A stretch of 64,000 nucleotides of DNA from an uncultured Ruminococcus sp. Lineage in GTDB: Bacteria > Bacillota > Clostridia > Oscillospirales > Acutalibacteraceae. The position numbers and the translations under genes are program-made. Numbering within the stretch: position 1 is the first letter of the stretch; every line of letters begins with the position of its first letter. The notes beneath the pieces are model-generated. The model searched no databases. It was not told where the DNA came from and saw nothing but the letters and a program-made list of their open reading frames with translations. The stretch is from contig CADANT010000007.1 of NCBI GenBank assembly GCA_902789345.1, positions 1 to 64,000 of the forward strand, given 5' to 3'. This document shows positions 28,635-36,240 of this stretch, in pieces.

Positions 28635-29879
28635 GTGAGGCACATAAAATTTAAAATATTAATTATAATTTGGATATCTATAATTCTCCTGTGTTTGACC
28701 TTTTGTGCAGTTTTAAATGTAATGCTGCCACGCCAATTTGAAAAAGAGGCAGGCGAGGCTCTTGTAGATCAAATTAACTTTATTAATTCCATGAATGACT
28801 ATAACGACACAGATGATTCTGAAGATGATACGGTTGAAATCCTTGAGTATCCAACCTCCTTTTTCAGTTCATACATTTATTACATATACATTAACGACGA
28901 TATTAATGAGAGTGAAGATAACGTGATTATAAGCCGCACTCCGTCTTCATCTACCAAAAGCATTGCAGAACTTAAAAAGTACTATAACGAAAATAATCTA
29001 AACGAGGGTGAAATATATACATTACAAACCGACAACGGTTATTATGTTTTAACATGGATTAATGAAGAAAATAGTGATTATGATTACAATGTACTGATGT
29101 ATATAAATATATACCATTTAGTGGAATATGCACGGTCACTTACCTTTGTTGTACTGGCTGTATTTTTTTGCATTTTAATTATAATGACCATAATTGGCTA
29201 CAGACTCGGCATTCAGATAGAGCGTTCTCAGGAGATACAGCAAAGATTTTTCCAAAACTCCTCGCACGAGCTGAAAACTCCCCTTATGGCTATTCAAGGC
29301 TACGCCGAGGGTATAAAAATGGGAGTTGTAGATCCGGAGGACTCCGCTGATGTAATTATGATGGAAAGCGACCGTATGACAAGCTTGGTAGAGGAAATTC
29401 TGCTGGTTTCAAAAATTGACGCTCATTATTTTAAACTCAATTTTGCGGTTCTGGATATTCGAGAGGTGCTGTATGACTGCCTGAGTTCCCTGGAGGCAAC
29501 TCAGCGTATGAAGGGTGTAGAAATAATACCTAAGTTTTGTGATAAACCTATGAATGTAAAATGTGACGAGTACCAAATGGTAAGAGCTTTCAGAAACATA
29601 GTTGCAAACGGACTAAAGCACTGTAAAAATAAAATTACAGTAATATGCCAGCCTGAATCCAAAAAGGTTTCCATAAGATTTGTAGACGATGGCAGTGGCG
29701 TCGAAAAGAAAGACCTGCCGCATATTTTTGACCGCTTTTATAAGGGAAGCAACGGCGGTACAGGAATTGGTTTGTCCCTTGCGGCCGAGATAATACATAT
29801 GCATAATGGTAAAATTATAGCTTATAACAGTATTGACGGTGCAGTCTTTGAAGTAATATTGCCTATTGTTAGACGGTAA
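28635..29879 (+). CDS. membrane sensor histidine kinase with acidic sensor loop
   Basis: A 414-residue kinase. Membrane segments at about 6-30 and 168-190 enclose an extracytoplasmic domain of about 135 residues. That domain is strikingly acidic (NDYNDTDDSEDDTVE, then INDDINESED). The cytoplasmic part has HisKA with H211 (SSHELKTPLMAIQGY) and HATPase with N, G1 (DDGSGV), F and G2 (GTGIGLSLA) boxes. No HAMP is obvious. GTG start. An acidic loop is seen in PhoQ, where it binds cations and cationic peptides; a similar input here is inference. Confidence 0.9.
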   Translation: MRHIKFKILIIIWISIILLCLTFCAVLNVMLPRQFEKEAGEALVDQINFINSMNDYNDTDDSEDDTVEILEYPTSFFSSYIYYIYINDDINESEDNVIISRTPSSSTKSIAELKKYYNENNLNEGEIYTLQTDNGYYVLTWINEENSDYDYNVLMYINIYHLVEYARSLTFVVLAVFFCILIIMTIIGYRLGIQIERSQEIQQRFFQNSSHELKTPLMAIQGYAEGIKMGVVDPEDSADVIMMESDRMTSLVEEILLVSKIDAHYFKLNFAVLDIREVLYDCLSSLEATQRMKGVEIIPKFCDKPMNVKCDEYQMVRAFRNIVANGLKHCKNKITVICQPESKKVSIRFVDDGSGVEKKDLPHIFDRFYKGSNGGTGIGLSLAAEIIHMHNGKIIAYNSIDGAVFEVILPIVRR

Positions 29880-29899
29880 CCTACAAACAATTACTTTTA

Positions 29900-29921
29900 T
29901 GACGAATTTGTGACGAATTTA
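29900..29921 (+). promoter_or_regulatory. tandem 11-bp direct repeat, likely response regulator site
   Basis: TGACGAATTTG and TGACGAATTTA are head-to-tail 11-mers differing only in the last base. They lie 38 bp upstream of a TACAAT (29960-29965) that has no good -35, which fits an activated promoter. OmpR-family regulators typically bind such repeats. A further pair of TACTTTTATG copies (29892-29901 and 29925-29934) flanks them. Confidence 0.6.
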
Positions 29922-30078
29922 ACATACTTTTATGCTGGAAACACTTCTGTACACTATGGTACAATACATAAGTATAATTGTTGTTTTTTATTTTGTGTAA
30001 TTAGGATTAGTAGTAACAATGGGATTATAAATCGAACAAATAATAATGAGTATATTTTAAATTAAAAGAGGTGTACTA

Positions 30079-31599
30079 ATGAACCGAAATGTTCTGTCCT
30101 ACCTTGAACAATCAACAGAAAAATTTCCTAATAAATGTGCTGTTGCAGACGCTGACAACAGCTTTACATACCAACAACTGCTGGAAAAAAGTTCTTCAAT
30201 AGGTACTGCACTTTCCGGGCTTATTAATGTAGGCGAGGCAGTGGGAATATATATGGAAAAAAACGCAGAAACTGTTGCGGCCTTTTTGGGAACTGCCTAT
30301 GCAGGCGGTTTTTATTCTGTATTAAACAACGAACTTCCTAAAAATCGGCTGCTGCAAATAGTTTCTGTACTGAAACCAAAGGTTATTGTTACTTCACGCA
30401 ACCTTTTAGAAGCCGCTAAAGATATATTCAGTAGCGAAACAATAGTTACTGTAGAGGAGCTTGCAGCTGTAAAATCCGACTTTAAATGCTTGGAGAATAT
30501 ACGCAGAAGGGTAATTGACACAGACCCGCTTTATGTAAACTTTACCTCCGGCTCAACAGGCACCCCAAAAGGAATAGTGGTATGCCACCGCAGTGTAATT
30601 GATTTTATAGAGAACTTTACCCGAATATTTAACATTACGGACGAGGATATAATTGCAAACCAAGCTCCTTTTGATTTTGATGTATCTGTAAAGGATATAT
30701 ATTCAAGTCTAAAATTGGGCGCAACCTTGGTTGTAGTACCCAGATATATGTTTTCTGCACCTACGGAGCTTATAGATTTCTTGTGCAGTCGTAAGGTTAC
30801 TACTATGATATGGGCAGTGTCTGCGCTTTGTCTTATTAGTACCTTTCATGCGCTGGACTATAAAACACCGGAAACGGTTAATAAAATTCTTTTTAGCGGA
30901 GAGGTAATGCCTCTGAAAGCACTAAAGAATTTCCAAACTCATTTACCAAAGGCAGTTTATGTAAATTTGTACGGTCCTACAGAAATAACCTGTAACTGTA
31001 CATACCATATTCTGGATAATAACCGGGATTATTCAGGCGGTATTCCTATAGGCAAGGCATTTCCTAACGAAGATGTTTTCTTGCTTAACGAGGAAAACCA
31101 ACGCATAACGGAAAAAGAACAAGTAGGCGAAATTTGTGTACGAGGTTCTGCCCTTGCACTTGGATATTACTGTGCACCACAGCAAAATGAAAAAGCCTTT
31201 GTTCAAAACCCACTAAACACACGCTATCCGGAAACAATATATAAAACAGGCGATTTAGGAAGATACAACGAAAACGGCGAGCTTGTTTTCAGCGGAAGAA
31301 AGGACTTCCAGATAAAATATATGGGACACCGCATAGAACTTGAGGAAATAGAGCGTGAAATGTCGTCGGTATGCGGCGTAGAGCAATGCTGTTGTATATT
31401 TGACGAAAAAAAGTCACGCTTAAAAGGCTTTTATGTAGGTTCAATAGAAAAGGACAGTCTGCACTCTGCTATGTCTGACAAGCTGCCTGCATTTATGATA
31501 CCGGGTATAATAAGAAAGCTTGACCAAATGCCTTTAACTAAAAACGGCAAAATTGACAGAAAATGTCTTGCAGAGCTTAAAGGAGGCAGAAAAAAATGA
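30079..31599 (+). CDS. DltA-like amino acid adenylation enzyme
   Basis: A 506-residue stand-alone adenylation domain, most like DltA (D-alanine:carrier ligase). The ATP loop FTSGSTGTPKG begins at 155, YGPTE is the A5 motif, YKTGDLGRYNENGELVFSGR is the A7/A8 hinge region, and the catalytic lysine K491 is in KNGKID. D201 (FDVSVKD) is in the position that binds an alpha-amino group, so the substrate is probably an amino acid. At the position where DltA has FCGE, with the Cys tied to D-Ala preference, this protein has FSGE (S273). It overlaps the decarboxylase gene by 4 bases. The substrate may therefore not be D-alanine (inference). Confidence 0.88.
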   Translation: MNRNVLSYLEQSTEKFPNKCAVADADNSFTYQQLLEKSSSIGTALSGLINVGEAVGIYMEKNAETVAAFLGTAYAGGFYSVLNNELPKNRLLQIVSVLKPKVIVTSRNLLEAAKDIFSSETIVTVEELAAVKSDFKCLENIRRRVIDTDPLYVNFTSGSTGTPKGIVVCHRSVIDFIENFTRIFNITDEDIIANQAPFDFDVSVKDIYSSLKLGATLVVVPRYMFSAPTELIDFLCSRKVTTMIWAVSALCLISTFHALDYKTPETVNKILFSGEVMPLKALKNFQTHLPKAVYVNLYGPTEITCNCTYHILDNNRDYSGGIPIGKAFPNEDVFLLNEENQRITEKEQVGEICVRGSALALGYYCAPQQNEKAFVQNPLNTRYPETIYKTGDLGRYNENGELVFSGRKDFQIKYMGHRIELEEIEREMSSVCGVEQCCCIFDEKKSRLKGFYVGSIEKDSLHSAMSDKLPAFMIPGIIRKLDQMPLTKNGKIDRKCLAELKGGRKK

Positions 31600-32771
31600 A
31601 TATTGAGCCAGAGCAGTGCAAATCTGCATTTTATGTGTTTGATGTTGCCGAGCTTAAGGGCAGAATTGACTATTTACGGCGAATTTTGCCGAAAACTGTT
31701 GACTTGTGCTATGCAATAAAGGCAAACACATTTATTACAGGTGAGCTTATAGGCACTGTTGACCGTTTTGAGGTCTGCTCCCCCGGCGAGGCGGAAATTT
31801 GCAGACTGCTAAATGTACCTGAAAATCAAATGGTAATTTCCGGTGTGTATAAAACCCCGCAGGTTATGGATAATATGGTTGCAAACACAGAGTGCAACAG
31901 AATTTTTACTGTAGAGTCTATTAATCAATTTCAGCTTTTAAAAGGTCTGTCTGAAAAATACAAAAAGAATTTGAAGCTTCTTATAAGGCTTACAAACGGC
32001 AGTCAGTTTGGAGTAAACGCCAATGAAATTGAGGATATAATTGCAAACAGAGAAAGCTATAAACATTTGGATATAATAGGAATTCAGTTTTTTTCGGGAA
32101 CACAGAAAACCTCCCTTAAAAAGCTGAAAAGAGAAGTTGAGCGTCTTGACAAGCTGTTGCTCACCCTTAAAGAAAAGTATGGCTACACAGCTAAAGAGCT
32201 TGAGTACGGCCCCGGTTTTCCGGCGGCTTATTTTAAAGAGGACAGCATAAATGAAGACGAGCTTATAGGGGGCTTTTCACAGCTACTGTTAAATATGACC
32301 TCTAAGCCTAAAATCACACTGGAGCTTGGCAGAAGTATAGCCGCCTCTTGTGGAAAATATTACACACACATTGTTGACAAAAAGTGTAATAAAGGTGAAA
32401 ACTACCTGCTGGTTGACGGCGGTATGCACCACATAGTTTATTTTGGTCAGCATATGGCTATGAAACAGCCCATACTTTCGGTATGCGGCAAAGAAACACA
32501 GCCATATTCCGATATATGGAACATTTGCGGTTCGCTTTGCTCTATGAACGATATTATATCAAAGCAGGTTTCACTGCCGCCGGTTGAGGTAGGCGATATA
32601 ATTTGCTTTGAAAATACGGGAGCATACTGTATGACAGAGGGTATATCCCTGTTTTTGAGCCGTGATATTCCGGCGGTTTACATTAAAAGGAACGACGGCA
32701 GTCTTGTATGCGTGCGTGACCCTTATGAAACCTACCTACTAAACAAACCTAATTACAGAAAGGATATTTAA
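31596..32771 (+). CDS. PLP-dependent decarboxylase, fold type III (DapDC/ODC family)
   Basis: A 391-residue enzyme of the group IV decarboxylases (LysA, ornithine decarboxylase, BtrK). PLP lysine K42 is in CYAIKAN; VCSPGEAEI, the phosphate-binding region and ELGRSIAASCG follow; the catalytic Cys C315 is in GSLCSMND, and GDIICFENTGAY closes the active site. It is not an alanine racemase by these motifs. Its tight coupling to an adenylation enzyme (4-bp overlap) and a carrier protein (2-bp gap) matches the BtrJ-BtrK-BtrI logic of butirosin synthesis, where a carrier-bound amino acid is decarboxylated. Whether the free or carrier-bound amino acid is the substrate here is unknown. Confidence 0.85.
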   Translation: MNIEPEQCKSAFYVFDVAELKGRIDYLRRILPKTVDLCYAIKANTFITGELIGTVDRFEVCSPGEAEICRLLNVPENQMVISGVYKTPQVMDNMVANTECNRIFTVESINQFQLLKGLSEKYKKNLKLLIRLTNGSQFGVNANEIEDIIANRESYKHLDIIGIQFFSGTQKTSLKKLKREVERLDKLLLTLKEKYGYTAKELEYGPGFPAAYFKEDSINEDELIGGFSQLLLNMTSKPKITLELGRSIAASCGKYYTHIVDKKCNKGENYLLVDGGMHHIVYFGQHMAMKQPILSVCGKETQPYSDIWNICGSLCSMNDIISKQVSLPPVEVGDIICFENTGAYCMTEGISLFLSRDIPAVYIKRNDGSLVCVRDPYETYLLNKPNYRKDI

Positions 32772-32773
32772 AA

Positions 32774-33004
32774 ATGGACGAGCTAATTGAAATTTTAGAG
32801 GACATTAAACCTGATGTTGACTATGAAAACTGTGAAAATTTAATTGACGGACATTATCTTGATTCTTTGTCAATTATTTCACTTGTTGCAGAAATTGAGG
32901 ACGAATTTGATGTAACAGTTCCTGCTGTGGAAATAGTGCCTAAAAACTTCAACTCTGTAAAGGCTATGTGGAGTATGATAGAAAGACTTCAAGAGGAGGA
33001 CTAG
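32774..33004 (+). CDS. DltC-like acyl carrier protein
   Basis: A 76-residue acidic carrier protein. The phosphopantetheine serine is S31 in YLDSLSI. Helix 2 and the acidic surface (VAEIEDEF) are typical. It resembles DltC more than fatty acid ACP, in keeping with its place between a DltA-like ligase and a DltB-like acyltransferase. It is the probable scaffold on which the amino acid is loaded, perhaps decarboxylated, and handed over. It overlaps nothing and is followed directly by the MBOAT gene. Confidence 0.9.
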   Translation: MDELIEILEDIKPDVDYENCENLIDGHYLDSLSIISLVAEIEDEFDVTVPAVEIVPKNFNSVKAMWSMIERLQEED

Positions 33005-33005
33005 T

Positions 33006-34640
33006 ATGGACCTTTCCGCATTACTTATGGCAGGAAGATTCGACACAATGACCTCCTACTTTGCGGTAATATTTCTTGTGGCTTTTCTGCCAATATGCAT
33101 TATTGTATATTCGATTATTCCGCAAAAAACTAAGAAATATTTCTTGCTGTTTGCAAGTATGGTATTTTTTTGGCTGGTAAGCGGACAGCTTATAGTATAT
33201 TTAATACTCACCATAATGTCTGTTCACTATTTCGGCATATGGCTAGACAGAATACAGGGCAAGCGTAATGCGGCGGTCAAGGCGGCTCCAAAGGAGGAAA
33301 GAAAGGCTTTGAAAAAAGTTTTTCTTCACCAAAGTCGTCTTGTACTTTTGTTTGCCACCGTTATACACATAGGCGTTTTGCTTGTAATAAAGTATTCTCC
33401 GTTTTTCACAACAAATGTAAATAATCTTTTCACTCTACTGAATGTGCCGTTACAGCTGGATATACCTAGCTACATAATGCCTATAGGCATTTCATTCTTT
33501 ACCCTACAGGCAATTTCATACCTCTTTGATGTTTACAGAGGACTTATTAAGGCAGACGACAATATTTTTCGTCTGGCTTTGTTTATGTCGTTTTTTCCGC
33601 AAATAGTAGAGGGACCGATTTGTCGCTACGGTCAAACAGCTGACCAACTGTGGAATGTTAAGCAGATTGAATTTGAAAACCTAAAGCTTGGCGCACAGCG
33701 TATATTGTTTGGACTTATGAAGAAGCTTGTTATTGCAGACAGGCTAAACCCTCTTATTAAAGAGGTATTCAGTAACTACAGCAACTATCAGGGCGGTATA
33801 ATAGCCATTGCGGCTGTGTGCTACACTATACAGCTGTATATGGACTTTTCGGGTACTATGGACGCAGTAATGGGTATAGCTCAGATTTTCGGTGTTACAA
33901 TGCCTGAAAACTTTCAGCGGCCCTTCTTTTCAAAATCAATATCAGAATTCTGGCAGCGTTGGCATATAACACTTGGTACTTGGTTTAAGGACTATATTTT
34001 TTACCCTGTAACCATGTCAAGACCAATGAAAAACCTTACATCGTCTGCCCGTAAAAGGTTGGGCAACCATTTCGGGCCGTTACTGGCAGGCAGCGTGGCG
34101 CTGTTTTGTGTATGGTTTTGCAACGGATTGTGGCACGGCTCGGCATGGAACTATATATTTTTTGGTATGTACCACTTTGCCCTTATTCTTGCCGGCAATA
34201 TTATTTCACCGGCTGTTACAGCCACAAATAAAAAGCTGCATATAAACGCTGACTGCTTTGCATACAGGACTATGCAAATGGTGCGTACAACTATACTTGT
34301 TATAATAGGCGAGTTGTTCTTCAGAGCCGAGGGCTTAAAAGACGGATTGGCTATGTTTGGAAAAATGGTTACAGACTTTAGCTTTTCTACCCTTGACAGC
34401 ACCCTTATGGACAAGCTTAAAATAGATGTACAGGATATTATTATTGTGGCTGTGGCACTTGTGATTATTTTTGTAATAAGTGTTCTTAACGAAAAGGGCA
34501 TAAATATAAGACTGTCACTAAAAAAGAAAAACATAGTAATACGCTGGGGGCTTTTGTATGCGTTGATTATGTTTATTGTAATTTTCGGAGCATACGGCAA
34601 GGGCTATGTGCCTGTTGACCCTATATATGCAAACTTTTAA
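33006..34640 (+). CDS. MBOAT membrane O-acyltransferase, DltB/AlgI-like
   Basis: A 544-residue polytopic protein with about 11 hydrophobic segments. The MBOAT catalytic histidine is H377 in CNGLWHGSAWNY, and the second conserved region is FWQRWHITLGTWFKDYI. It is longer than DltB (about 400) and closer in size to AlgI-type proteins. The family moves an acyl or aminoacyl group from a carrier or CoA across the membrane to a surface acceptor. Together with the next gene it should form the export half of the pathway. Confidence 0.9.
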   Translation: MDLSALLMAGRFDTMTSYFAVIFLVAFLPICIIVYSIIPQKTKKYFLLFASMVFFWLVSGQLIVYLILTIMSVHYFGIWLDRIQGKRNAAVKAAPKEERKALKKVFLHQSRLVLLFATVIHIGVLLVIKYSPFFTTNVNNLFTLLNVPLQLDIPSYIMPIGISFFTLQAISYLFDVYRGLIKADDNIFRLALFMSFFPQIVEGPICRYGQTADQLWNVKQIEFENLKLGAQRILFGLMKKLVIADRLNPLIKEVFSNYSNYQGGIIAIAAVCYTIQLYMDFSGTMDAVMGIAQIFGVTMPENFQRPFFSKSISEFWQRWHITLGTWFKDYIFYPVTMSRPMKNLTSSARKRLGNHFGPLLAGSVALFCVWFCNGLWHGSAWNYIFFGMYHFALILAGNIISPAVTATNKKLHINADCFAYRTMQMVRTTILVIIGELFFRAEGLKDGLAMFGKMVTDFSFSTLDSTLMDKLKIDVQDIIIVAVALVIIFVISVLNEKGINIRLSLKKKNIVIRWGLLYALIMFIVIFGAYGKGYVPVDPIYANF

Positions 34641-34652
34641 GGAGGGTAATAT

Positions 34653-35621
34653 ATGCGTACCATATTAAAAAATATTGTAAGCAGTGTAGTTTTTGTTGCC
34701 ATCCTTATAGGGCTTTTGTGTATATCCTCGTTGGTATTCCAGCCGAAATCCAATTCAAAGGCAGACGGTATTCATAATTCAAGCGCTTACGGTGTACTTA
34801 GCGAACCTAAAGACAGCATAGACGCACTTTTTCTGGGTGACAGTGAGGTTTACCACGCATTTATCCCCTTGCGTATATGGAAAGAATACGGTATAACCAC
34901 TTATGACTGTTCAACCCCAAACCAAAAGCTGGTTTATTCTTTGGAATTTTTAAGAAAAATCTTTAAGCAGCAAAGTCCAAAAATTGTGTTCCTTGAAACA
35001 AATGAAATGTATCGGGACACATATTTTGAAGATGAGCTTACATATACTATCGAGGATATGATGCCTGTATTCAGATACCACGACCGTTGGAAAAATCTTC
35101 AATTTAAAGACTTTTATTCTTCGGTTGATTATAGTTCTAACGAAAGAAACAAGGGCTACCGCTTTATAAAAGATGTTAAGCCGGCTAAGCTAAAGGATTA
35201 TATGAAATATTCAAAGGTTAGCGCCCCTATTCAGTCCAGAAACGAAAAGTATGTCCGTCAAATTAAAAAATTTTGTGACGAAAATAACACAAAGTTGATT
35301 TTCTTGAGCACTCCAAGCCCCAAAAACTGGAATTATCAGCGACATAACAGCGTTGAGGCACTTGCAAAAGAGCTTGATGTAGACTACATTGATATGAACC
35401 TGCTTCGTGACGAAATTCCTATAGACTGGAAAAAAGACACAAAGGACAAGGGCGACCATCTAAACTACTATGGTGCAGTAAAGGCAACCGACTATATGGG
35501 TAATTACCTCAAGAACACAAAGCTCTTTAAGGACAAAAGCAATGATAAAAACTATTCTAAGTGGGATAAGGACTTAAAGAAGTTTGAAAAAAAGGTAAAA
35601 AAGGAAATCGGTGAATTATAG
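34653..35621 (+). CDS. SGNH/DltD-like extracytoplasmic protein
   Basis: A 322-residue protein with an N-terminal membrane anchor (about 8-29) and an exported SGNH-type domain. Block I is LFLGDSEVY (S64), and block V is D268-H269 in KGDHLNYYG. The arrangement matches DltD and AlgJ/AlgX-like partners of MBOAT proteins, which finish transfer to the polymer. It has a basic, Lys-rich C-terminal tail (last ~40 residues) that could contact an anionic polymer (inference). AAGGAGGG precedes the ATG. A strong terminator follows. Confidence 0.85.
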   Translation: MRTILKNIVSSVVFVAILIGLLCISSLVFQPKSNSKADGIHNSSAYGVLSEPKDSIDALFLGDSEVYHAFIPLRIWKEYGITTYDCSTPNQKLVYSLEFLRKIFKQQSPKIVFLETNEMYRDTYFEDELTYTIEDMMPVFRYHDRWKNLQFKDFYSSVDYSSNERNKGYRFIKDVKPAKLKDYMKYSKVSAPIQSRNEKYVRQIKKFCDENNTKLIFLSTPSPKNWNYQRHNSVEALAKELDVDYIDMNLLRDEIPIDWKKDTKDKGDHLNYYGAVKATDYMGNYLKNTKLFKDKSNDKNYSKWDKDLKKFEKKVKKEIGEL

Positions 35622-35680
35622 AAAATTCCTGCTAAACTAACCTTAACGCCCAACTTACAGATTAAGTTGATTTATGGATA

Positions 35681-35720
35681 AAAACAGAGCTGAGATATTT
35701 GCATCCCGGCTCTGTTTTTT
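35681..35720 (+). terminator. terminator of the dlt-like operon
   Basis: AAAACAGAGC and GCTCTGTTTTTT pair over 8-10 bp around a loop of about 18 nt, followed by a T-run, 60 bp after the last stop. Confidence 0.85.
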
Positions 35721-35832
35721 CGTTAAATATGCACCCCTAAATCTTTTCTGTATTGTATGCCTCTGTTGTATTACAGCGGTCAATGTGGTTATGTGGCATT
35801 CCCCCTTTGCCCCGTAGCTTAGTGTTTATTTG

Positions 35833-35862
35833 TTGACAGCGTACAGCCGTTTATGATAAAAT
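35833..35862 (+). promoter_or_regulatory. SigA-type promoter of the small membrane protein
   Basis: TTGACA (35833-35838), 18-bp spacer, TAAAAT (35857-35862), 65 bp before the TTG start at 35928. The remainder of the 35622-35927 gap holds only the terminator of the preceding operon. Confidence 0.65.
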
Positions 35863-35927
35863 TTACTACATAGTTTACAAAACACAATCCGCATTTTTGT
35901 TATGATTGTTTTATGAGGTGAATAATT

Positions 35928-36119
35928 TTGATTTTTCGTGTAATAGGATATTTTGTGCTGCTTGTGGTAATTATCTACCTGGCTCTGCTTATTGTAGGCA
36001 AAAAGCCACAATGGTTTACTGAGCCTTGGAAAAAAGCGCTGCTGTATTGTTTTAGCTTTGCGCTGTTTGTAGGCTGCTGCTTTGCACTTGACTTTATCTT
36101 TAAAATACTAAATATATAA
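35928..36119 (+). CDS. small two-segment membrane protein
   Basis: A 63-residue protein with two hydrophobic segments (about 4-24 and 38-58) joined by KKPQWFTEPWKKA. Start is TTG, 7 nt after GAGGTG, with a good promoter upstream and a strong hairpin downstream, so it looks like a real single-gene unit. Not assigned to a family; neither function nor link to the dlt-like operon can be stated. Confidence 0.55.
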   Translation: MIFRVIGYFVLLVVIIYLALLIVGKKPQWFTEPWKKALLYCFSFALFVGCCFALDFIFKILNI

Positions 36120-36130
36120 ACAAAACAACT

Positions 36131-36173
36131 AAGCCTCCTGCTTGACGGCATATGCCATACAAGCAGGAGGCTT
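36131..36173. terminator. bidirectional terminator
   Basis: AAGCCTCCTGCTTG and CAAGCAGGAGGCTT form a perfect 14-bp stem; the loop holds the palindrome GGCATATGCC. It lies between the plus-strand small gene and the 3' end of clpC. Confidence 0.8.
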
Positions 36174-36240
36174 GTTAATTATTAAAATAAGCTTGGGGAC
36201 TTACTTTATACTATATTGGGCAAGTATTGCTACAGGAAAT

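Noticed and set aside
31596..32771. Alanine racemase for D-alanine supply to a normal dlt operon
   Set aside because: The fold is shared, but the Cys motif GSLCSMND, GDIICFENTGAY and the AIKAN lysine context are those of the decarboxylase branch (LysA/ODC), not of alanine racemase.
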